Shown: positions 6,049 through 11,307 of the stretch, piece by piece
Layout: each line of letters starts with the position of its first letter
Position numbering within the stretch: the first letter of the stretch is position 1
Assembly (NCBI GenBank): GCA_030590525.1
Contig: JAUUYI010000037.1
Location: forward strand, 1 to 11,307
From: Sedimenticola sp.
GTDB taxonomy: Bacteria > Pseudomonadota > Gammaproteobacteria > Chromatiales > Chromatiaceae
Direction: 5' to 3'
DNA: 11,307 nt
Program-made: the position numbers and the translations under genes
Notes under the pieces: generated by a model
What the model saw: only the letters and a program-made list of their open reading frames with translations
Database searches by the model: none
Told to the model about the DNA's origin: nothing

Positions 6049-7155
6049 ATGCCTCTAGTGCATACACCCCACCCTGACCTCCCGCCCCCGATCACCAACG
6101 TAGGGGTCATCGGTTGGCTGCGACAGAATCTTTTTTCATCTTGGATCAACACCTTCTGGACCCTGTTGGCCAGCTACCTGATCTACCTGACGATCCCGCC
6201 CCTGATCAACTGGGCCATTATCGATGCCAACTGGATCGGCGACTCCCGGGCGAGTTGTGATGCCAATCAGAGTGGCGCCTGCTGGGTATTTATTGCGGCC
6301 CGTTTCGACCAGTTCATGTACGGTTTCTACCCCGAGTCCGAGTATTGGCGCGTCAACCTTGCAGCTATCCTGCTGCTGGCGATGATGACGCCGCTGTTCC
6401 TCGAACGCTTTCACTACAAGGCATGGCTTGCCGCTGCTATTCTCTTCGTTTACCCGGTGGTCGCCTACACTCTCTTTGCCGGGGATGTATTCGGGCTGAT
6501 GGATGTCGAGACTTCCAGATGGGGTGGCCTGATGTTGACCCTGGTCCTGTCGGGTGTGGGTATCGTGGCATCGCTTCCCATCGGTATCGTGCTGGCTCTG
6601 GGGCGTCGTTCCAATATGCCCATCGTGAAATCGCTGAGCATCGTATTCATCGAGCTGTGGCGTGGCGTCCCGCTGATTACAGTGCTGTTCATGGCGTCGG
6701 TGATGCTGCCCCTGTTTCTGCCTGAAGGGACCCACTTGGATAAGCTGCTCAGGGCGATGATCGGTATCGTGCTTTTTCAGTCGGCCTATATGGCCGAAGT
6801 GGTACGCGGTGGCCTGCAGGCGATCCCCAGGGGGCAGTATGAGGCGGCCCAGGCGCTGGGTCTGAGTTACTGGAAGAGTATGGGGCTGATCATCCTGCCC
6901 CAGGCGCTGAAGCTGGTGATCCCTGGCATCGTCAACACCTTTATCGCCCTGTTCAAGGACACCACGCTGGTGTTGATCATCGGGTTGTTTGATCTGCTGG
7001 CCATGATCCAGGCGGGTTTCGTGGATGCCAAATGGCTCGGTTTTGCCATTGAAGGCTATGTCGTTGCGGCCCTGATTTACTGGATATTCTGTTTCAGCAT
7101 GTCCCGCTACAGCCAGTCTCTGGAGAAGAAGCTGAACACCGGCCACGCACGTTAA
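6049..7155 (+). CDS. aapM: General L-amino-acid ABC transporter permease (AapM type)
   Basis: The 368-residue partner permease of AapQ has an N-terminus MPLVHTPHPDLPPPITNVG followed by a first membrane helix (about 35-58). Hydrophobic segments at about 103-117 and 126-144 precede the BPD_transp_1 core (160-350). The EAA loop is EAAQALGLSYWKSMGLIILP (265-284). The long form with an extended N-terminal half is characteristic of AapM/YhdY. An in-frame ATG at 6031 lies inside the terminal repeat of the inserted element and would add MDRALT. I prefer 6049 because it is the start of the reconstructed pre-insertion gene and a Pro/His-rich N-terminus is usual for the family. Neither start has a good ribosome-binding site now; GATAGAG (6034-6040), within the element's end, is the best available. 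The gene ends 36 nt before aapP. Confidence 0.88.
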   Translation: MPLVHTPHPDLPPPITNVGVIGWLRQNLFSSWINTFWTLLASYLIYLTIPPLINWAIIDANWIGDSRASCDANQSGACWVFIAARFDQFMYGFYPESEYWRVNLAAILLLAMMTPLFLERFHYKAWLAAAILFVYPVVAYTLFAGDVFGLMDVETSRWGGLMLTLVLSGVGIVASLPIGIVLALGRRSNMPIVKSLSIVFIELWRGVPLITVLFMASVMLPLFLPEGTHLDKLLRAMIGIVLFQSAYMAEVVRGGLQAIPRGQYEAAQALGLSYWKSMGLIILPQALKLVIPGIVNTFIALFKDTTLVLIIGLFDLLAMIQAGFVDAKWLGFAIEGYVVAALIYWIFCFSMSRYSQSLEKKLNTGHAR

Positions 7156-7191
7156 CGTGGTCTCTACCCTGAGAGCGTTGGAGATTTGAGA

Positions 7192-7965
7192 ATGTCTGAG
7201 TCCGATCCCAATAAAGCGGCGATGTCCGTCTCTGATCATGTCATGATCGAGATCCGGGGGATGCACAAATGGTATGGCGAGTTTCATGTCTTGAAAGAGA
7301 TCAACCTGATCGTGCACAAGGGTGAGCGCATCGTCGTCTGTGGCCCCTCCGGATCCGGGAAGTCGACCATGATCCGTTGTATCAACCGGTTGGAGGAGCA
7401 CCAGCAGGGCGACATCATCGTCGATGGTGTGGAACTGACCGATGACCTGAAACACATCGATCAGGTCCGCAAAGAGGTGGGCATGGTGTTTCAGCACTTC
7501 AATCTGTTTCCTCACCTGACGGTGCTGGAGAACTGCTGCCTGGCCCTGATCTGGGTGCGCAAGATGCCCCGCAGGAAGGCGGAGGAGGTCGGCATGCACT
7601 ATCTGGAGAAGGTGAGGATCCCCGAACAGGCGAAGAAGTATCCGGGGCAGCTCTCCGGCGGCCAGCAGCAGCGCGTGGCGATCGCCCGCAGTCTCTGCAT
7701 GAGCCCCAATATCATGTTGTTCGACGAGCCCACCTCAGCCCTCGATCCGGAGATGATCAAGGAGGTGCTGGACACGATGATCGAACTGGCGGAGAGTGGC
7801 ATGACCATGCTCGTGATTACCCACGAGATGGGTTTTGCCAAGACCGTCGCCAACCGGGTGATCTTCATGGATGAGGGAGAGATCATCGAGGAGAACGATC
7901 CCGAGGCCTTTTTCACCACCCCCCAGTCGGATCGCACCAAGCTGTTCCTCAGTCAGATCATGTAG
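7192..7965 (+). CDS. aapP: General L-amino-acid ABC transporter ATP-binding protein
   Basis: The 257-residue cytoplasmic ATPase of the importer is intact. It has Walker [10 protein letters not shown] (51-59), Q-loop Q101 in [12 protein letters not shown], signature LSGGQQQ (154-160), Walker B IMLFDEP (174-180, catalytic E179), D-loop SALD (182-185) and switch histidine H211 in ITHEMGF. The [15 protein letters not shown] and [13 protein letters not shown] segments are those of the polar-amino-acid (GlnQ/HisP/AapP) subfamily. I chose ATG 7192 (MSESDPNK) because GGAG (7180-7183) is 8 nt upstream; a TTG two codons earlier (7186) is possible but less well placed. It is the last gene of the operon. 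Hydrolysis by the AapP dimer drives transport through AapQ/AapM. Confidence 0.95.
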   Translation: MSESDPNKAAMSVSDHVMIEIRGMHKWYGEFHVLKEINLIVHKGERIVVCGPSGSGKSTMIRCINRLEEHQQGDIIVDGVELTDDLKHIDQVRKEVGMVFQHFNLFPHLTVLENCCLALIWVRKMPRRKAEEVGMHYLEKVRIPEQAKKYPGQLSGGQQQRVAIARSLCMSPNIMLFDEPTSALDPEMIKEVLDTMIELAESGMTMLVITHEMGFAKTVANRVIFMDEGEIIEENDPEAFFTTPQSDRTKLFLSQIM

Positions 7966-7973
7966 CCCGAATC

Positions 7974-8081
7974 TTTCACAAATTGTGCTTGATCTCGCTT
8001 GTCTCTTGATTCCACAAGGAATATTTCCTCAGTCGGCCGTAGTCACCGATACGTCGCTCCTTCGGAAATTTCCTTGTGAAA
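7974..8081. repeat. Structured inverted-repeat segment after aapP
   Basis: The segment is bounded by TTTCACAA (7974-7981) and TTGTGAAA (8074-8081). Within it CACAAGGAATATTTCC (8013-8028) is almost the reverse complement of GGAAATTTCCTTGTG (8064-8078), differing by one extra base. The separation of 35 nt and the lack of a T-run argue against a classical Rho-independent terminator. It could be another short palindromic repeat or an operon-end mRNA structure. Nothing else is recognisable between 7966 and 8163. Confidence 0.45.
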
Positions 8082-8163
8082 CCAATATACTGCGCGCTAT
8101 CGGCGCAAATTTATGAAATCTTCGGGGTAGATCAGAGTGCGGCCTTAATTCTACCTGGTCACA

Positions 8164-9258
8164 CTACCCGGCAGGTTGGCCGAGTCTGCGAAGCCCAACG
8201 TGGAGTGGCACCGAGTAGCTCAAGAGCAACAGCGTCCAGGTGGGCAGCAGTAGTTGTGATACAGACGTAGTGGTCAGGCTGAGGGAAAGCAGCGTGCTTT
8301 CCTCGCTCAGTCCGTTGTTGTCAGCAATAAGCATCAAGCTTCGCTTTCCGCCATCCAAGGGCGGACCCAGAGTCATGCCCTCGTAATTATCAACAAACAG
8401 GGGTGAGAACTCTTCGAAGATCAATTCCTTGCCTACTGGTTCGTTATCTGCGAGTGCGCCTCCTTTCAAGTCGCTTGCTCCGGTGAAGTCAACCCGATAG
8501 AGACGGATACGATAACCGCTCGACGACGCGGCTCGCTCCAGGACCAGCAGCGAACCGTCCTCCAGTATCTCCAGATCAGATACGCCATTTTTGAAGACAA
8601 AAGGGTCGCTTGGATCGGGGTCAATTTCGTAGGCAAACTGGCCCAGGGGGGCAAGCTGCGCATCAAATTGCTGCAGGCGCACCACCCGTTCAGGGTCTGT
8701 CGGCAGATCCTGCTCATTGCTGGTCCACACGGAACCATCGAGGGCTGAGATAGCCACAGACTCCCAGCCGGAGTTAGACATACCCCGATACACATTGAGT
8801 GGTGCAGTATCCCCGGGAATGACGGAGCTGAGGGTATTTCCCGTTCCGATATCGTGGCGGCGAATCTCGGGGGCGTTTTCGTTAGCGACCAGCACGGTAT
8901 TCGTAGCCCTGTCATAGGCCACCCCCTCCTGGTCGGTCGCGGTGAGCGGTGTGCCAATGCTACTGCTGTCTGTTCCGCTGCCTCTCAGCTGAATCGCCGC
9001 ACCGATCCCGACCGCCAGGATAGCACCACTGGATCGGTTCAGGCTGATCGATAGAGGGATCAGCAGTGAGCTTTTGTCGCTCACCGCGAAGTAGTTGTCA
9101 CCGGAAGGGTCATTCCCCAGCCAACTGATGCCGCTTAACTGGGAATTGGAAGGATCCTGGAAAGTGAAGCGGCCGAGCCGATCGATGTTGTAGGACGCCG
9201 CCGTCGCTGACATGCACCACCCAACGAATAATACGCCTAACACACTGTTTCTGATCAT
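8164..9258 (-). CDS. Secreted phytase-like / esterase-like beta-propeller protein with C-terminal hydrophobic tail
   Basis: The 364-residue protein starts at ATG 9256-9258 with GGAGAGG 10 nt upstream. Longer readings would prefix 39 residues to a clear signal peptide (MIRNSVLGVLFVGWCMSATA, cleavage near residue 21). The mature part resembles the esterase-like activity of phytase family (PF13449-type). Acidic motifs recur as DQEGVAYD (109-116), ANEN (125-128), WESVAI (155-160), GVSDLEIL (215-222), LVLERA (228-233), NYEGMTLG (301-308) and IADNNG (321-326), the pattern of a metal-binding beta-propeller. Actual phytase or esterase activity is unproven for most members. The tail reads LLLPTW (337-342), a hydrophobic stretch to about 353, then GLRRLG (355-360), resembling C-terminal sorting or anchor signals of the IPTL/PEP-CTERM type. 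It is transcribed divergently from the Gly/Tyr repeat gene, with no obvious operon partner. Confidence 0.72.
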   Translation of the reverse strand: MIRNSVLGVLFVGWCMSATAASYNIDRLGRFTFQDPSNSQLSGISWLGNDPSGDNYFAVSDKSSLLIPLSISLNRSSGAILAVGIGAAIQLRGSGTDSSSIGTPLTATDQEGVAYDRATNTVLVANENAPEIRRHDIGTGNTLSSVIPGDTAPLNVYRGMSNSGWESVAISALDGSVWTSNEQDLPTDPERVVRLQQFDAQLAPLGQFAYEIDPDPSDPFVFKNGVSDLEILEDGSLLVLERAASSSGYRIRLYRVDFTGASDLKGGALADNEPVGKELIFEEFSPLFVDNYEGMTLGPPLDGGKRSLMLIADNNGLSEESTLLSLSLTTTSVSQLLLPTWTLLLLSYSVPLHVGLRRLGQPAG

Positions 9259-9598
9259 TTTCCAGCCACCTCTCCAAAGTTGCCGCGTAGACTTTGGAAG
9301 AAAAGATGGTTCCAAGTTTGCGCAGGATATTGGTTCTGAGTCAAGGTGGGGAAGGGGCGCGCATGCCCTTCGCACGCGTAAGGGCCCCCTGAAGGGGGCA
9401 TCTGCGGACAGGGATGGCGGAAACCGTTATCTCTAGTATTAGAGAGTCGGTGGATAGGAGCATGACGTTGACACCGCGCTGACTCTTGCTCAAGATAGCA
9501 GTGTTATCTAACAGGGTGCTTGCCGACGGGCAGTTAATATGCAGTGCGTGCTTGAAAATAACGAAACCCAACTTTACGTTTAACGAGGAACAGGTGAG
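9259..9598. other. Divergent intergenic region with palindromes
   Basis: This 340-nt stretch separates two secreted-protein genes transcribed outward and must hold both promoters. GCCCCC TGAA GGGGGC (9384-9399) is a strong 6-bp hairpin lacking a T-run on either strand, and CTCTA GTAT TAGAG (9431-9444) is a smaller palindrome. A short plus-strand frame through 9212-9436 has no recognisable domain and overlaps the start of the minus-strand gene, so I do not call it. Confidence 0.5.
9468..9496 (+). promoter_or_regulatory. Possible sigma-70 promoter for the Gly/Tyr repeat gene
   Basis: A consensus -35 box TTGACA (9468-9473) is followed after 17 nt by CAAGAT (9491-9496), a poor -10 with three of six consensus positions. 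It would give a leader of roughly 95 nt. The exact -35 is the only strong part, so this is tentative. Confidence 0.28.
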
Positions 9599-9970
9599 AT
9601 GATTGATAAAACGATTTTGAGACGAGCGATAATTCTGACTTTCAGTGTGGCAATGGTGGCCGGTTCCGGGGTCGGTCACGCATTTAATATGGGCAACATG
9701 ATGAATCCGTCAAAATGGCTTGGCGGTAGTAGTAATAAAGACCGCGACCGCAGGGATTACTATGATGATCGCTACGGAGGCCAGGGTTATGGTTACGGAG
9801 GCCCGGGTTACGGCTATGGAGGCCCGGGTTATGGCTATGGAGGTCCGGGTTATGGCTACGGAGGCCCGGGTTACGGCTACGGGGCTCCAGGCTATGGCTA
9901 CGGAGGCCCGGGTTACGGTTACGGCGCTCCAGGCCAGGCCGGTTCCAGTGCGCAACCGCTTCCGCGATAG
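9599..9970 (+). CDS. Secreted Gly/Tyr-rich heptad-repeat protein, sulfur-globule-protein-like
   Basis: The 123-residue precursor has a signal peptide (basic IDKTILRRA, hydrophobic IILTFSVAMVAGSGVG, likely cleavage after HA at 28). It continues with FNMGNMMNPSKWLGG and a highly charged linker KDRDRRDYYDDRYGG (47-61). Seven perfect-length heptads GYGYGGP/GYGYGAP follow (63-111), then a short Pro/Ser tail. The ATG has GAGGA (9585-9589) 9 nt upstream. Secreted Gly/Tyr-rich repeat proteins of this size include the sulfur-globule envelope proteins of purple sulfur and related sulfur-oxidising bacteria. The resemblance is in composition, size and secretion, not proven homology, and no sulfur-oxidation gene is in the window. 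Other extracytoplasmic Gly-rich structural proteins fit equally well. It stands alone, divergent from the phytase-like gene and convergent with the MacB-type gene. Confidence 0.7.
   Translation: MIDKTILRRAIILTFSVAMVAGSGVGHAFNMGNMMNPSKWLGGSSNKDRDRRDYYDDRYGGQGYGYGGPGYGYGGPGYGYGGPGYGYGGPGYGYGAPGYGYGGPGYGYGAPGQAGSSAQPLPR
9785..9931 (+). repeat. Seven tandem 21-bp coding repeats
   Basis: Seven in-frame 21-nt units each encode GYGYG followed by GP or AP. Units 1-4 and 6 end GGP, and units 5 and 7 end GAP with codon CCA instead of CCG. Units 4-5 and 6-7 therefore look like a duplicated 42-nt double unit. Tyr codons alternate TAT/TAC between units while the protein stays constant, so the array is not a brand-new expansion and seems to be held by selection on the protein. 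Confidence 0.9.
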
Positions 9971-9980
9971 GGCTACCTCG

Positions 9981-10053
9981 CGTTACCCATATCTCGGTAA
10001 GAAAAAACGGTCCCACACGGAGGCAATTCTTTCGTGTCGAGTTATGGGTAACG
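9981..10053. terminator. Possible bidirectional terminator between convergent genes
   Basis: CGTTACCCATA (9981-9991) is the exact reverse complement of TATGGGTAACG (10043-10053), and CTCG (9993-9996) with CGAG (10038-10041) can extend the stem inward. An inner ACACG/CGTGT pairing is also possible. It lies 10 nt after the Gly/Tyr gene stop and 33 nt after the MacB-type gene stop (on their own strands). There is an A6 run in the loop but no T-run directly after the stem, so its strength as a terminator is uncertain. Confidence 0.4.
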
Positions 10054-10086
10054 GCACGGGTTAGCGTCAGTGGATATTTAAGGCGT

Positions 10087-11286
10087 TTATTCCATTCTCA
10101 GTGCTTCGACCGGGTCCAGTTGTGCCGCCCGGTAGGCCGGCAATACACCGGCCGCGAGCCCGATAGTGACGGCGACGACTTCTGAGAGCACCACGTACAT
10201 AATTGGGATGTGCAGCGGTAATGTCGGCAGTGCGGCATGTAAAAGCGCTGCTATACCGACACCCAGTATCAGCCCGCCCAGCCCACCGGCGGCGGCGAGC
10301 ACGATGGCCTCACCCAGAAACAGGCTGAGCACCTGCGTCCTTTTTGCACCCAGTGCGCGTAGCAGGCCGATTTCGCTGGTACGTTCGTTGATGGCAATGG
10401 TCATGATGGTGACTATGCCGATGGCACCCACCAGTAGCGATATACCGCCAATCGCGGCAACGGCAAATGTCAGCATGTCGAGTGCCGACCCCAATACATC
10501 CAGCATCTGCTGCTGAGTGGTAACGGTAACATCGTCCTTACCGTGACGTCTCGCCAGGGTCTCCTTGATGCCCTTCACGACTTTGTCAACGGGTGTGCGC
10601 TCGTCATACATGACGTCGATTTCAAACAGGGTATCGTTGTTGAACAGAGTCAAGGCGCGCGCGGCAGGAATGTACACCGTATCGTCGAGATCGAAACCCA
10701 GAATCGAGCCCTTGGATTCCATTACGCCGATCACATGGAAGCGGCTGCCACCGATGGTGATACGCTTTCCGAGCGGGCTGCTATGGGGGAACAGTTCCTG
10801 GCGAAGTTTGCTGCCGAGCACTGCGAAAGCGCGTGGTGCGATCGGATCGTCTGCGGGTAGAAATCGCCCCGATTTGGTTCTCATTCCATAGGCTTCAGGC
10901 ATCTCCGGGCCGGCGCCGTAAATGGTCGTGCGCCGCCGCAGGTTCCCCGCTTCGACTTCGGCATTTCCCTGCACCAAAGGCACTACCGCCTGCACATAAT
11001 GCAGTCTTCTGAGTGCTTGAGCATCTTCGATGGTGAGTGGGCGCTCAGTACCGAATACGCCCATGCTGGTACCTGCTGTGGTTACCTTGCCTGGATTGAT
11101 GCCGATCAGCGTGGTGCCGAACTGGGTAAATTCGGACAACACGAACCTGTGTATGCCTTCGCCGATGGCGGTTAGTAATACCACTGCGGCAATGCCGACG
11201 GCGATACCCAGCGCGGTAAGAAAACTACGCATCCGGTGCGCAGTCAGAGAGCTGCCCGTGAGATAGAGGAGGTCACCTATGCGCAT
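10087..11286 (-). CDS. MacB/FtsX-family ABC transporter permease
   Basis: The 399-residue inner-membrane protein has the MacB topology. A first helix (about 21-42) precedes a large periplasmic MacB_PCD-type domain (about 43-265), and three further helices follow (about 270-297, 325-349, 360-383). The FtsX-domain hallmarks are NERTSEIGLLRALGAKRTQV (300-319) and the C-terminal AYRAAQLDPVEALRME (384-399). Such permeases lack their own ATPase. They work with a LolD/MacB-like ATPase and usually a periplasmic adaptor by mechanotransmission, moving antibiotics, peptides or lipoproteins. The substrate is not readable here. ATG 11284-11286 is preceded by AAAGGG about 11 nt upstream. In the 21 nt beyond it, two minus-strand frames contain TAA, one ending 1 nt before the ATG. 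An upstream gene in the same operon, probably the ATPase, thus likely ends just outside or at the window edge. Confidence 0.88.
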   Translation of the reverse strand: MRIGDLLYLTGSSLTAHRMRSFLTALGIAVGIAAVVLLTAIGEGIHRFVLSEFTQFGTTLIGINPGKVTTAGTSMGVFGTERPLTIEDAQALRRLHYVQAVVPLVQGNAEVEAGNLRRRTTIYGAGPEMPEAYGMRTKSGRFLPADDPIAPRAFAVLGSKLRQELFPHSSPLGKRITIGGSRFHVIGVMESKGSILGFDLDDTVYIPAARALTLFNNDTLFEIDVMYDERTPVDKVVKGIKETLARRHGKDDVTVTTQQQMLDVLGSALDMLTFAVAAIGGISLLVGAIGIVTIMTIAINERTSEIGLLRALGAKRTQVLSLFLGEAIVLAAAGGLGGLILGVGIAALLHAALPTLPLHIPIMYVVLSEVVAVTIGLAAGVLPAYRAAQLDPVEALRME

Positions 11287-11307
11287 GTTAGGACTGCCCT
11301 TTACCCA

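Noticed and set aside
6136..7599. 487-codon minus-strand open frame across aapM and aapP
   Set aside because: It is antisense to two well-supported transporter genes and the product is His/Gln/Asp-rich, the usual look of an antisense frame in GC-rich coding DNA.
9259..9375. 39-residue N-terminal extension of the phytase-like protein
   Set aside because: The signal peptide begins at the ATG at 9258, which has its own GGAGAGG; the extension would bury the signal sequence.
9552..9580. Promoter TTGAAA-17-TACGTT close to the Gly/Tyr gene
   Set aside because: The -10 is poor and transcription would start at or inside the ribosome-binding site; the TTGACA at 9468 is a better, though still weak, candidate.
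9785..9931. CRISPR-like array
   Set aside because: The 21-bp units are directly adjacent with no spacers and encode an in-frame heptad.
9684..10016. Minus-strand repetitive frames opposite the Gly/Tyr repeats
   Set aside because: They are the antisense of the 21-bp tandem array and have no signal peptide or upstream ribosome-binding site of note.

Overview
The window reads as chromosomal DNA of a free-living or symbiotic gammaproteobacterium. The reasons are the rpe-gph-trpE gene order, a complete aapJQMP-type amino-acid ABC transporter, a MacB-type permease, and several families of short palindromic intergenic repeats. A secreted Gly/Tyr heptad-repeat protein resembles the sulfur-globule proteins of sulfur-oxidising Chromatiales-like bacteria, but that lineage hint is an inference and rests on composition only. 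No RNA gene, CRISPR array, phage gene or complete insertion sequence is visible.

Layout. Positions 1-1819 (minus strand) hold rpe, gph and the first 33 codons of trpE: pentose-phosphate/Calvin epimerisation, phosphoglycolate clearance and the first step of tryptophan synthesis. The rpe-gph gap (785-1132) carries an array of four hairpin repeat units. Positions 1820-2260 are the divergent promoter region between rpe and a secreted alpha/beta hydrolase (2261-3112, plus). A 262-bp palindromic element with terminal inverted repeats and a TTA duplication fills most of it.

Positions 3428-7965 (plus) form the transport operon: periplasmic binding protein (aapJ), two permeases (aapQ, aapM) and the ATPase (aapP). 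The products should assemble as one importer for a broad range of L-amino acids. A stem-loop follows aapJ. A second, unrelated 268-bp palindromic element sits exactly inside the aapQ stop codon; removing it together with one TA copy restores a 2-nt aapQ-aapM junction with a good ribosome-binding site.

Positions 7966-8163 are a structured intergenic stretch. Positions 8164-9258 (minus) encode a secreted phytase-like/esterase-like beta-propeller protein with a C-terminal anchor-like tail. Across a 340-bp divergent intergenic region lies the small Gly/Tyr repeat protein (9599-9970, plus). It converges on a complete MacB/FtsX-type ABC permease (10087-11286, minus), whose partner genes probably lie beyond the right edge.

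The strongest unusual signal is not a new protein system. It is the insertion of two distinct MITE-like elements, plus a hairpin-repeat array, at regulatory or translational junctions. The element in the aap operon is the most informative, because its ancestral empty site can be reconstructed from the window itself.
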